Source: Favolaschia claudopus (taxonomy: Eukaryota > Basidiomycota > Agaricomycetes > Agaricales > Mycenaceae). From it: a DNA stretch of 64,000 nucleotides. The first letter of the stretch is position 1. Every line of letters begins with the position of its first letter. A program made the translations under genes and the position numbers. Location of the stretch: positions 496,001 to 560,000 of the forward strand of contig JAWWNJ010000037.1 in assembly GCA_037176885.1 (NCBI GenBank), read 5' to 3'. This document shows positions 12,241-23,323 of the stretch, in pieces. The notes under the pieces are model-generated. The model did not search any database, was not told where the DNA came from, and was given only the letters and a program-made list of their open reading frames with translations.

Positions 12241-13479
12241 ACTCGCAGTCGCCTGTACGATATTGACGGTTCTTTCTCTGGCCGCGTCGAACACCCTCCC
12301 TCCTCGCCTGGCGCGCGCCCCACCGAAATGGCGATCGAGGCTGTTATCGTTCAAATAACATGAATATGTGACTGGTATGTTTCACAGTTTCCGCCCTCCA
12401 CGCGATGTGACTGAGAATGTCGAAGGACTTACCTACCGTCGTTGACGACTATCGCCAGTCATATACAGAAACCATCGTTTTATACCTCTTCGGCTCGGGG
12501 GGTTGATGCTCGAAGGTCGTGGATATACGGGTGAGCAGCGTGAGCGAGTACTTACAGCCGAATCCACTCATCATTATCCCGTCTAGGTGGCAATGGATTG
12601 CGGGCGTGCTGCCCCTTTTCATATACGTCCTGGATTTTCAGTCTAATCTTTAATGGATTGGATACCCGGACATATATTTCTACCCGTTCGCAGCGAGCAA
12701 GCTTGTCCCGGTCTTCCTCGCCCGACAGCATGGACACTGAATGTCGGACTTCCGACATCCCACTCGACCATGCCGGCACACTTTCCTTCCTTTCGTTTTG
12801 ACGACATATCTTTGGTCGGCGGTTACTACCGGCGTGAACCGGCTTCTTGATCTGTGGCTTTCATCTCTTGCTAAGCGCCGGCAGAGGCTTTCCGTTCAGG
12901 TTGTGGCCAAGGCATGGCTTGAATGGAGAGAGCATTCACTTGAAGTAAGCACTCTTGCTGATTAATGATCTTGTCCGCACACGAGCACGGCTGACATTTC
13001 CGCAGAACAACACGATCGGTGCTCACTAGTGCACTTGGGACGAAACTGGGAATGAGTACGAGGGAATGAGCACTCACAAGCACATCTTTGCAATTGCAGA
13101 ACGACTGCACGCGATGGAGGGACAATGGAAAAGCGCATCGGCCTGGCGACGCTCATACATTCTTGAAACGTAAAACGTTATACCCCTTCACAAACGCTCG
13201 GTCGCTGCCCCGCCGCCCCCAAACACTGTGAGCGGTCGCTACCTTCATCTTGTCCCCAGAGGAAGGACGAGCGTCGTATGACTCGTATCGCCCGCCAATG
13301 GCTCTGCCGCCGTCGCGCGAGATGATCTTGACGGCGTCGAAATTTCTCAATCGCAGTTCTCGGTGCTTGCGGCAGCGACCAGGCAGAGTTGCTTGGATGC
13401 GCACGAAGAGAATCGAAAGCTGATGTCGGTAGCGAAGAGGTGATTGAAAACCTTCAAGTTTTTCGAGCTCGAGTTGGAG
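12241..13479. other. Unassigned 1.2 kb between F-box modules
   Basis: Short ORFs on both strands and several GTAAGT-like and CAG sites are present, but no conserved motif or joined frame was found. It has no counterpart that I can see in the right arm beyond about 53.4 kb. Confidence 0.4.
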
Positions 13480-15416
13480 ACAGAACGACCAAGACGACCA
13501 AGCCGGTACATCGTTTCCTTGGTTCCTGTTCCCTTATTTCTTGCTCCTCTCCGAAACTGTCGTTCGCTGGCGCGACTTGTTGCCGGTATATGACCGCCGA
13601 TTCTGGATGGAATAATGGTCCGTGTAGGCTGCAAAACAAGCACACCGGTCAACCCCGCGCTATGTCTCTTGCCACATTGCCAAGTCTCCAAATCTCCCTT
13701 CGATGACATCTCAAGTCCCCCATCATTCAAGCTTTCAGTTTCGAAGACGTTCTTTCGAGGCCCGCGCATAGCCGCAAATCTTCAATTTGAGGCAGCTTGA
13801 CTTTTTTCCATTCGCGCTCGACAATCTCCGCATTCGCTGCGTATCCACGCAAAATATCGCGTGTCAAGCCCATCGCGCAGATTATACCCGTTCCTTTTCC
13901 AAGTGGATTTATGAGTGCTCCATTACGAGGAGCCACTCGCTCCAGATTTATTCAATTACAAAGATAGAATCAGCACAGCGCGCAAAAACTCGACATATTA
14001 ACCTACTCTCCTGTATGTTCCTCAAATCATCTAACTAAAACAGTATGGCGGATATTGTGGAGGTTTTTTCGATAGAAGAGATGAGCTGTGCCGTAATCAT
14101 ATCGTCTTGTCTTTCCACCACCATACATGGATTCGATCGAGGAACTCGAAACCCGTATCGTCGAGCTTTCGACTGCGATAGATGCTCAACTGATAGCTCT
14201 CACCCATCTACAAACTTTGAGGCCTTTGAGGAGCAAGGCTCAGCATGAGCTGAATGCAAAGCGCGATCCTATGGCGCGTCTCCCGCTCGAAATATCGGGA
14301 CAAATCTTCAAATACTGCGCACACACTGTTTCCCATCGCCGCCATCCCCCAGTCATTTCCTCACAATAAGCCACTTGTGGCGCAATATCGCACTCTCGAC
14401 CCCAGCGCTTTGGGCCACGCTTCACGTTCCTTCAAAACCCCGCCGTTCCAAGTTCGCCGAATTCTGCGAAAATTGGGTCGAACGAGCGCGATCTCTTCCT
14501 CTTACCTTGTCGTTACAAGGTTCGGTGGACGTCCCTCTTCGTGAGGTGGTAAACCGTTATGCCACTCGATTGGTCTCTCTGGACCTGCGTCTCCCAGACG
14601 TCGAAGTTCTTACGAAATTTCCGGGGCCATTTTCCGCCTTGAAAACCTTGAAAGTACACGCCATGGACTTGGAACTGGATGATGCATTTGTGAGCATCGA
14701 ATCATCTATGCGGATCTTGCGCGCAGCGCCAGAACTCTCAGAGTGCCATTTCGACAATATCTACTACTCAGAAGAAATAGACGAGGAACAAGATTTTCCG
14801 CTCGCAAAGCGATTGATTCACGCCTCACTGCAACGCCTCTATCTTGGAAAGGTTATAACGAACGGCAAAAACGGCAAGAACAGCTATAACAGTTCATTCA
14901 TCCTCCCATACCTCACCCTACCAGCTCTTGAAAGCCTTCACGTTTCCGACATCGACATCCCCATCGAGTCGATGACCTCCTTTCTTGCGCGCTCCTCCGC
15001 CTCATTGCAATCACTGGCCATGCGCGTTCCTCCTGAGGACGACGACTGGACATGCGAGACAGCGACTCAATATCTCCGCCCCCCTCAGCAGCCTCGTCAC
15101 AATGGTGCTATCCAATTACGGCCTCGGCGATTCACCCATCTTCGATGCTCTGCATAAAGAAACAAGTATTCTACCCAACCTGCAAAATCTCAGTATTCAG
15201 GGACGGGTCATGGAACCAGAGCACTACGAGACCCTACTTGATATGCTTGCCTTACGTCGCGAATCGCGCACCAACCCGCTTCAAAGTTTTCATCTTAGCT
15301 TAACGCACGTTTGTATGGATCCGGATGAAGACGCGACTCTTCGATTTCACCAGCTGGCAGCGGATGGTATGTTGGTACGCGTCACTCCCAAGCGTCGAGA
15401 TTTCATGGCCTCATAA
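13480..15416 (+). repeat. F-box module, copy 2 (with intact-looking F-box gene)
   Basis: Same organisation as copy 1: module sequence with 'LSFAGATCCRYMTA' on the plus strand (compare 'LSLVGATCRQYMAA' at about 10810 and 'LSFVGTTYFQYMTA' in the right arm) and 'DILRGYAANAEIVE' on the minus strand, then the F-box gene at 14127. It looks like a tandem or dispersed duplication of the unit at the inner end of the arms. Confidence 0.6.
14127..15416 (+). CDS. F-box-like protein
   Basis: Apparently a single exon, about 429 aa. It starts MDSIEELETRIVELS (coiled coil), then the F-box-like helix 'MARLPLEISGQIFKYC', 'HLWRNIALSTPALWATLHV', and an LRR-like C-terminal half ('LPALESLHVSDI', 'LPNLQNLSIQGR'), ending at 15416. 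Two compensating single-base shifts are needed: one base missing near the C5 run at 14346-14350 and one extra in the C6 run at 15079-15084. With both corrected the 1290 nt are one open frame. From family knowledge, such proteins act as substrate receptors of SCF ubiquitin ligases; the substrate is unknown. The shifts could be assembly errors or early decay. Confidence 0.65.
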
Positions 15417-16414
15417 ACTGTCAGAAGAGGTATCACTCATAGATTGCGTGCACCTAGAACCCTCCTGACATTCCCGCAGAAAGTTTTGTTCTACCCGGAC
15501 TGAAGATGCATCGGGTGCTGTCGACATCGACGAACTAAGTCTATATTTTTAAAATTTAGCCGATATTTCTGTGGGGATGTCGACAGGTAGTCTGTAGACA
15601 GTTCACTGCACGTCCCACCCGACCTTGACCTTGTCCGAAATCTAAGGGTACATGGGTGTGGAGTCGCAGCGCTTTAAGCTGCTGTACTCGCACTGTCTCG
15701 CAGTAACCGTCACTGCTCGTTGCGTCGTAAGACTTGCGAAATTGTCGGCAGGCTCAGGCTGCAGCTGCCAGCCAACATTTTGAGAAAATTCAAATGCTCC
15801 GAAAGGGCTACGACGAAGTTGAAGACAGAGCGGCGACCGTAGAATTCACGAATACTGAGCAAGCACTGTACTGAGTTGCAGCAAGGAGTAGCTCTGGCAC
15901 TGTGGTGGTGGCAGTCGAGGAGCCCGCGACAGGCAGTCAGGCTGACAAAACGACACACACGCGACCACGTGATAATTTCTTCGCTTACGCGTTGGCTGCA
16001 AGGTTGGCTGTCTTTGTTACAGGCTGCGGTAGCCACGCGCGTCAAAACCTGGGGTTTAATACATAAACGCTGGTCCGCTCTTCCTGGCAACTCAGACAAG
16101 ATCCATCGCTGGAACGACATAATTGGCCCAATGCTGCAAGGTCGCGGTACGCGAATGTGAGTTCCCAACCCAGGCTGCAAATGAGCATAAATTAGGATGT
16201 GAGTCAAGATACATCAAATCCGTTCGTTGTTTCTTCTCGAGATGTTCCTACGCGAGACCGCAACGCAACATTGGTAAATGAGCCCACCAGTCAACAAGGC
16301 TGCAGGCGCCCGTGAATTCATTGGGCGGAAGCCTTGCGGTCCGTAATCAAACGGTAAGCTCGAGCTGGACGTCCACGAAATTCAATTCCTTGGTTGTGAC
16401 CAGTTACATCTGAA
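15417..16414. other. Intergenic, no gene seen
   Basis: About 1 kb. A 165-codon frame on the minus strand (16207-15710) has no recognisable motif, no family resemblance and no splice context, so it is not called. The 5' flank of the gene at 16415 lies at the right end. Confidence 0.4.
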
Positions 16415-17888
16415 ATGGTAGACGCTCGACAAAACTCACGTGCCGTTAATGACCTCATCAAAACATGCAACCTCCTCGTGTACTCACCGTGTTCCTCAAT
16501 AACCTTCAGTCCAATGAAAGGTGGACCAGAGCGGCTCTATCTTTTGTCTAACTCACCAACCTCGTCCACTCAACCAACAATTACGCGAAACTCTTGCCAA
16601 ATCCGGAACAATGACTGGAGGTGCGTTGCCTCCGCGCTCTGTTGCAACGCATGCGATCTGAATTCCCTTCACTCCGAATTCCAGCAGGCCTAGCCAGTCC
16701 CACCATTTTCCGGGTCGATATAATCCTAGACCGATAGACCTGCTACGAGCAGACACACCGCTCACGTCCGCTCCTCTACCCGACGACTCGACGCAATCAC
16801 ACAGACGCAGCGATGGTCCGAGGGCAACGAGACTTACGACAATCGACCCCACTTCCACGGGTTTAGTTGACCAGTTGGAAGCAGCTACTCGAGTGTCAAC
16901 ACCCGCGCCGAGAGCCGCGGATGGCAATGTCAAGAGTCGCCGAAGATACCAAAAACAGTGGGGAAGCCGTTGTGGCGCAGGAGAGAAGTTGAGGAGAATG
17001 AGGGGCAAGGACAGAATCAAAGCCAGTGATGTAAACGAGTGCGTCCTTCTCGTTTGAAACTAACACGCTCTCAGTCCGTCTTCAGCCCCAATCTTATGAC
17101 GCCGGCGGCGGGGCAGGACTATGAGATAGTCGGGTACCGGGTGTTAGAGGAGGGTCCCGAACGCACAGTTTCAATTTCCACATGGAGAGAGCAAGCGATT
17201 CAAGAGGCTGACAGTGACGACGCGATGAGCGTTTACTTTGTGAACCCAGACGACTTCGCTCCAGCAGAGTTGGGCCCAACGGTGACGTGGAAATCTTGCC
17301 GCATTCCAGACCAAGAAGTGTTTCGGAACGCGTTGGATACGGGGCAAAAGAAAGCATAAGGTCGACTGGAAAACGACAGGCAAGTGTATCGTCTACTTGG
17401 AGTGACAGTGGTCTCATCAAACGTAGAGTCCAGCCAGAGACAATCTGGTACACTTTGATAAGACGGGGGTAGTGATGACTTCGCAAAGGGGGGAAACAAA
17501 GGCGTACCACTCGTTCTCCAAGGGCCGTTAGCCCCAGTCCTGCACGCTCCTCTGATCCTCAAACCTCGACTCCTCGTGGAAGCGGAACTTTGATTCAGAA
17601 TTCGCACACGCCTCCATTTCACGCCCAAAAAGTTTGACTCTGGATCGACAATTAGCAGCTTCCACTTAGCCCCCACCCCTCGACGACATTTTGATTTCGT
17701 GCGAACCCTCGCTGCTTCACATCTCGCCTGTCCTTCATAAAGTCGGAATATTCGGTGCGGAGCATCTGAGAGCAGTCGGTAAGCTATCGAATGACACGCG
17801 GAATAAGGAGGTGAAGGAGGAGGTGTTGAAATTGGGAGTTACCGTAATCGAGTGGGCAATGTTGTTAGATAGACTACAGTCTTTGTAG
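16415..17888 (+). CDS. Uncharacterised fungal protein, five exons
   Basis: Exons 16415-16620, 16685-17030, 17075-17447, 17502-17631 and 17670-17888 join into about 424 aa if one base is restored at the G4 run 17341-17344; without it exon 3 stops at 17359 ('DTGQKKA'). The middle has 'YEIVGYRVLEEGPERTVS' and 'DDFAPAELGPTVTWKS'. A Ser/Pro-rich linker follows ('RSPRAVSPSPARSSDP'). The C-terminus 'SCEPSLLHISPVLHKVG', 'EHLRAVGKL' and 'VTVIEWAMLLDRLQSL' resembles a domain I recall at the C-terminus of many unnamed basidiomycete proteins. The last intron is only 38 nt. The start codon is uncertain and no function is assigned. Confidence 0.5.
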
Positions 17889-18352
17889 ACTGCATCCTGG
17901 TTTGTTGAGCAGGGTAATAGTGTAAATGCAGCGAATTAATACATGGCCACCGCACGGCCTTCAGTCGCGTTTAGCCCGTCAGGGAGGGCTACATACCACC
18001 ATTGCTTCCAAATGCGGCGAATTTGGGTCCACGAAGGGTCAGTGCTCATAGAGCGTGCATAGTTATCAACATATAGCATTCAATGTACGCAAAAATCAGA
18101 GGGTAAAGGCACACCAGGAACGAGTTGCGCCATGGTCCGCACAGGCGTCGCGAAAAGGAAAAGAGCTCAGATCTCAGAGAGGAAGTAGAGAGCGTGTCAC
18201 GGTTTGACATGAACCGTGACCAAACCGTGACTCTCCAATTTCGCGACTCCAACCTTGACCAAACCGTCAAAATCTCCTTCTGCACTCTCCAGCTTCTATT
18301 CTGCCGCTTTTTGCGCACATAAACGCGTCAAGTTGCATTTTGAGCTACAAAT
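17889..18352. other. Intergenic, likely promoter of deacetylase gene
   Basis: About 460 bp. Near 18200-18270 it contains two spaced copies of 'GACCAAACCGT' with a nearby 'GGTTTGACATGAACCGTGACC', giving short direct and inverted repeats of ACCGT/ACGGT that could be protein-binding sites. No ORF is convincing. Confidence 0.35.
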
Positions 18353-20432
18353 ATGACCTCCGATACTTCGGTCACCACACCAGTGGCACCTCTGCATCGA
18401 AACCTGCAATCTTCCTACAAGACGCGTGTTTTCAACATCGATATATTCGCTCGCGCGATTTATCTGCCATAGTCGAGCGACCCGAACGCCTCCGCGCTGT
18501 TACTATTGGGCTATCTGCCGCCATATCGCGTCTCGAGGGCGTTCCCAACCAACCCATTGACACAGCTGAATTGGATCCGGACGATCTAGCTTCGCAGCTA
18601 GCACAATTAAACATACAACCTGATATCCCAGTCACCATCATTCAGAGTTCTGCGTATATCGACATTTTGAACCATCCCGCTGTGAAATATGTTCACGGCG
18701 ACGTTGACGGGGATGTCTATCTCGAGAATCTCGTGCGGTGGATCAAGGAATCTAAAGAGAAGGTAGATAGGGAGGAATCTGAGATTCCGACCAATTAATC
18801 TCAAGGAGATCTCTATCGTTGAGTGTATGCCACGAAACGCAACCAGTGTTTCTTTACATTTTCATCTTCAGTTTGCCCTGAATCATTAACTGCTATCCAA
18901 GGCGCGGTCGGAACAGTATGCGAGGCTGTGGACTCTGTTGTAGGCTCCTCACAGTCGGTGGCCCGTGCGTTCGTTGCTATTCGTCCTCCGGGACATCACT
19001 GTGGTGAAGACACGCCGTCTGGATTCTGCTTCGTCAATAATGTCGCAATTGGGGCAGCCCATGGTAATATGTTTCTGTACATTCATATTCATTCGCTCGT
19101 CTCACTTTTCAACAGCACACTTGAAGTATGGAGTCAAACCGTGTTGTCATTTTCGACATTGATCTTCACCACGGTAAGTGGCACTGTCGATATTTGAATT
19201 CAATCGAGTAACTAAACAAGGAATGTAGGCAACGGCACCCAATCGATCGTGTGGCAGATGAATGAAGGAACATACAGGCAAACGCTTGAATCTGAAAACG
19301 GTGCTCCTGTCTCCAGGAAAGGACCTCAGGTTTTCTATGGCAACTGCATTTCTTGTTTTGTGGAATTTTTGCATTCTCATCTACTCACAGGATCTATACA
19401 CGACACTCCTATCATATCCTTGCGAGGTACTGTCGTGCTTCTGATCTTTTGATTTTTTGTAACCGATTCTGTGCCAGGCTGGAAAAGTTGAACTCGTGCA
19501 AGCTGCATCCGTGTCTATCCACGGTTCACACGGACAGTTCATTGAGAATGTCCATTTACAGCAATATTCCTCCACAGAACAGTTGGGAAAAACTATACGC
19601 TGAGCAATACAGCGAAATATTACGCAAAGCAGAAGAATTTCTGGATAGCACAGGGGGTCCTGGCGAAGATGTGCTCGTCTTTATCAGGTGGATTTTTGCC
19701 TTGTTCAACTTTACGTAAATACGGATTCTCAACCAATGTCTAGTTGTGGGATGGATGCTTCAGAACACGAGATGCCGTCCATGTCGCGCCCACAATCGAC
19801 GTGTACCTACATCTTTCTACTACCAATTTACTCGCGATGCCTGTGCGCTCAGCCGTCAGTACGCGCCCGGTGGCAAGCTAATCAGTGTCTTGGAGGGAGG
19901 ATATAGTGACCGTGCCCTTACTAGCGGCTCAATGGCGCATTTGTTGGGACTGGCAGACAAACCTGCTAACCCAGACTGGTGGAGCGTAGAAAATCTTGTC
20001 TTGGTACGAATTCTATATGATCGGATATCGTCAAAATTCAACTTACGTCCTGTCCAGCTTGAGAAGGCGACGAAGAAGAAACGAGGCGGCGGCAGACAGT
20101 CTATTGGACAAACCAACGTCGAACCTTGGCTTGACGCACGCTTGCGATATTCTCAACTCTGGATGCAAGTCCGCCACAAGCATCGACGCCTCGGATGCCT
20201 CCGGCCTCCCAGTTCCATGACACTTCGTGATCGCAGTAAGAAACCCAATAGCGCTGCGAAAGTGCCGCTCCGTCGCCTCGCGGGAAAGGGGTAGTTTCTT
20301 GCTGCTCAGCCGCCGCCGACTGACGCAACGAGCGCGGAGAGTAGTTCTTCCGAAGATTCCCATCCAACTACGACGGCGGACAAGAAGCTTCCGCGCGTGA
20401 TTTTGCGCCTTGGGCCGGCACCTGGGGCATGA
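18353..20432 (+). pseudogene. HOS3: Hos3-like histone deacetylase, disrupted
   Basis: Clear class II fungal deacetylase: 'IVERPERLRAVTIGLSAAI', 'AFVAIRPPGHHCGEDTPSG' with 'GFCFVNNVAIGAAH', 'IFDIDLHHG', 'NGTQSIVWQMNEGTY', 'GMDASEHEMPSMSR', 'PTSFYYQFTRDACA' and 'LEGGYSDRALTSG' follow in order over several exons. The catalytic His pair and metal ligands are present. The C-terminus 'LPRVILRLGPAPGA' ends at 20432. Disruptions: a frame change near the N-terminus (about 18400), an in-frame TAA at 18796-18798, an extra A at 19136-19138, a frame change near 19400, one near 19578, and an extra C at 19789-19791; one intron uses a GC donor (about 19338). It is either a recent pseudogene or a gene hit by assembly indels. 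As a deacetylase it would act on lysine-acetylated histones or other proteins. Confidence 0.8.
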
Positions 20433-20481
20433 AGGAGACAAATGTTGAATCTATGTTGAGCAGATGTATCTAATATATGTA

Positions 20482-21573
20482 TTACCATCCTATCAGGCCA
20501 TTCACCGCCCACTCGTAAACACCCAAAAAGACGGCACCGCCGGCGGATATCCATAACGTCCGCGGAAGGATGCCAGCAAACACTGCGGGCATGCCTTCCG
20601 TTACATAGATGGTTTTCAGTCGCTTACCCAGTGAGGGCAATTTTTCTTTGGTTGAATCCTATTCCGAAATGCATTTGGGAGATTTAACAAAATAGAAATG
20701 TGCCGCGCTTACCCGCATATCCAACATCACGCGAGTTTTCAGCACATCGAGGGGGGGTGGTAAGGGCAGCCGCTATTCCACCTGCGATGCTACCGCAAAC
20801 GGCGGCTTCATGGGCATACAGCGGTTTGCGTCCAACGAAATTTGCCAAGCGTGATTTCAAGAGTTCATAGAGCGGAAATTGTACAGAGGTAAATGGAATC
20901 TGTCCTTGCGTCGAATCATGAGTAAGAAAGAGAAAGAAATCCATCCAGACCTCGCGCATGATAGTCGTCCCGAACCCGCGATAGAATCCTTTCCAGCCAT
21001 CATTGGCCAGAGTCAGTTTTGCTGCAGTGAGAGAGGACTTATCGGGGCCATAGCTTGAGGTTTGCGCTCGAGTTTTAATGACCTCTGTCGGCACCCGAAC
21101 CAGACATGCCGCTAGACACCCAAAAGATGTCAATACGAAGGGAAAAGGAACACGAAAACACCTACAACTTCAGCCACAGAAGCTGAGAGCATATGTGTTA
21201 CGGGCTCGAGATGAGCGGGCAACGGTGAAACACGCTTTAACGTGTCATATGTTGCAAAAAAATACGGCCGCTGTACATTACCGTTGGCTGCTGAAAACAA
21301 GAGCAAAAATGTTTAAGATTGATACCTCCGGGTGCGCTTCCAACACCGACGCTCCCTACACCTTTATATATTCCCTGAAACCCTCCCGCTCTTACAAAAC
21401 CTTGCGGAGACTGCAGGCGAGTTTTGATCGTGTCAATGGGGAAGAAAAGAAGATCGACGGCGGTCCCTGCCAGACCTCCTGCCTGGCAGCATTGTTAGTA
21501 GAGACGAGAATAGTACGTTTTCCTTGCGTACAATGAGGGATTGCAGGAATGTCGGCTGGGAATTGGTGCTCAT
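20482..21573 (-). CDS. PET8: Mitochondrial S-adenosylmethionine carrier
   Basis: Six exons (21573-21532, 21482-21326, 21270-21162, 21111-20951, 20899-20713, 20658-20482) give 276 aa after removal of one base in each of two homopolymers (A7 at 21256-21262 and G7 at 20751-20757 on the plus strand). All three carrier signatures are present: '[12 protein letters not shown]', '[11 protein letters not shown]' and '[11 protein letters not shown]'. The C-terminus '[20 protein letters not shown]' and the length fit the SLC25A26/Pet8 branch of the carrier family, which exchanges SAM across the inner membrane. It starts [13 protein letters not shown], divergent to the F-box gene with 194 bp between ATGs. 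The two shifts both sit in runs of seven and are most likely sequencing errors. Confidence 0.88.
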
Positions 21574-21767
21574 TCGGTGAATTGGTGATGGGTCACTACG
21601 GGCTTGGTCGGGCCGCCGCCATCAAGTTGCGCGTTGACTACTACCACGACGAACAAACCTCTCACTCAAACTTAAAGTCACTCAGTCTCCGCTCTCAACT
21701 TTGGCATCCTCTTTCCGGGTCTATCATCAGTGCTCAGGCTGGAGAGAAGTGTCACATCCTTCCTGCT
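21574..21767. promoter_or_regulatory. Shared divergent promoter
   Basis: The 194 bp between the start codons of the SAM carrier (minus) and the F-box gene (plus) must hold both promoters. There is no clear TATA box. The plus frame stays open through it, so an N-terminal extension of the F-box protein cannot be excluded from sequence alone. Confidence 0.5.
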
Positions 21768-22871
21768 ATGCTTGATTCCTTGGAAGCCGATCGTGCTTTC
21801 GTTGCGAAAGCAGACGCCCAAATCTTCGATCTTGAAGCCCAAATATCCGCGTTGCAGATCGCAATCTCCGAGCTCAACGCAGCTAAGGTACATGCAGAGC
21901 AGCGGCTTAACGCATACAAGTATCCCGTCTTGACCCTACCCAACGAAATCATCACGGAAATCTTCCTCCAGTTCTTACCGCCATACCCGGATGCCCCGCC
22001 GCTTGTCGGATTATATTCCCCGACCTCTCTCACCCATATTTGTGGCCAGTGGCGCGCGATCGCCCTGACAACTCCCGTCTTATGGAGGGCGGGCGCTATA
22101 TATCGTCGCACAAGCGTGAAAGAAGGGATCTGGTTCGCTGAACTGTGGTGGAAGAGATCTAGCCCTTATCCACTATCCATCTGCGCAAATGACTACAATG
22201 ACTGGTCCCCCATCTTCTCGGCCGCCCTCCCCCATCGCGCACGCTGGCAACACCTCGATTTAAATGTAGATCTCAGAAATGATGCACACATGCCGCTACG
22301 GAATGCATTAGAAGCACCCATGCCACTTCTCCGCACTTTGAAGATCTTCCTCCACGCATCTGTCAAACCCCTCACACTGCGAAGCGAAAATGTACCCCTG
22401 CTTCGTTCGGCCACTTTGGATGACGAAAGCATCCAGAGGTTCATTCTCCCTTGGGCGCAATTGACGTCCCTCACATTGCTGGCTATCCACTCCGAACTCT
22501 GCGTACCAGTGTTGCTGCAGGCTGCGCACCTCGTGAGCTTAACGATGGAGCTCTGCTTCCCGTATCTAACAGAAAATTCCACTACCACGGAGCTAATGTT
22601 ACCCTGTCTCGAAAGACTGCTCTTCCTTCCGACCAGCGATGCTGATATGGTTTTTTTTGAGCTTCTCAACACTCCCGCTCTCCGCTGCTTGACACTACCA
22701 GAAAGCATGCTTGAGTGGCCGAATTCCGAATTCACTTGCATCGAGACACTCGAAGCATTCATATCAAAGTGCCAATTGACGCTCGAGGAGCTGTGGATTC
22801 TCGGACCAAGCATTCCTGAGCATACCTACCGAGAGGCTTTCCCGTCGATCCCTTCAATCGTGTATTCTTGA
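21768..22871 (+). CDS. F-box-like protein (LDSLEADRA type)
   Basis: Single exon, 367 aa. It begins MLDSLEADRAFVAKADAQI, a heptad-like coiled coil to residue ~50, then the F-box-like helix 'YPVLTLPNEIITEIFLQFL', 'SLTHICGQWRAIALTTPVLW', and a long LRR-like region. This start is preferred because family members begin at exactly this point. It is a paralogue of the gene at 47371-46227, in opposite orientation. The expected role is SCF substrate recognition, by family resemblance only. Confidence 0.8.
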   Translation: MLDSLEADRAFVAKADAQIFDLEAQISALQIAISELNAAKVHAEQRLNAYKYPVLTLPNEIITEIFLQFLPPYPDAPPLVGLYSPTSLTHICGQWRAIALTTPVLWRAGAIYRRTSVKEGIWFAELWWKRSSPYPLSICANDYNDWSPIFSAALPHRARWQHLDLNVDLRNDAHMPLRNALEAPMPLLRTLKIFLHASVKPLTLRSENVPLLRSATLDDESIQRFILPWAQLTSLTLLAIHSELCVPVLLQAAHLVSLTMELCFPYLTENSTTTELMLPCLERLLFLPTSDADMVFFELLNTPALRCLTLPESMLEWPNSEFTCIETLEAFISKCQLTLEELWILGPSIPEHTYREAFPSIPSIVYS

Positions 22872-23323
22872 AGACTTCGACTCAGAAGAGTGCGGTTTGT
22901 GGATTCCCAAATGTGATAAAGGATTGACCAGGCGCCATGCTGCAATCCGCAAACAAACATATGACATATACCTATCGTAGAGCACGACTTGTACCGCCAG
23001 CGCAATATACATACTCTCAAAGAAAAATACCCAATGCATAGCAAAAGAGTCTCGGGTCCTGGTCCCCTGGATCAAACAATCGGGAGCTCGATCTGTGCAG
23101 ATGACAGATGTACTCTAGAGAAATATCCGTCTCTGAGTCTCTCTGAGTCCAGACTAGAGCTGCGATGCTTTTGGAATTGGGAATCGACGAAACTCTGAAA
23201 TGTTTGAGAAGCCGTCGGAACACCCCGTCCGTATATATACAGAAGCGACCCGTTCTTCGAAGCCGAAGTATCGAGCATTGGCGCGAAAGTTCATGACCAG
23301 GTCGATGGACACTGTCGCGACGG
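22872..23323. other. Convergent intergenic region
   Basis: About 450 bp between the 3' ends of two F-box genes. No ORF with support and no clear repeat. Confidence 0.45.

Noticed and set aside
15710..16207. 165-codon minus frame
   Set aside because: No motif, no splice context, no paralogue; length is within chance for this GC content.
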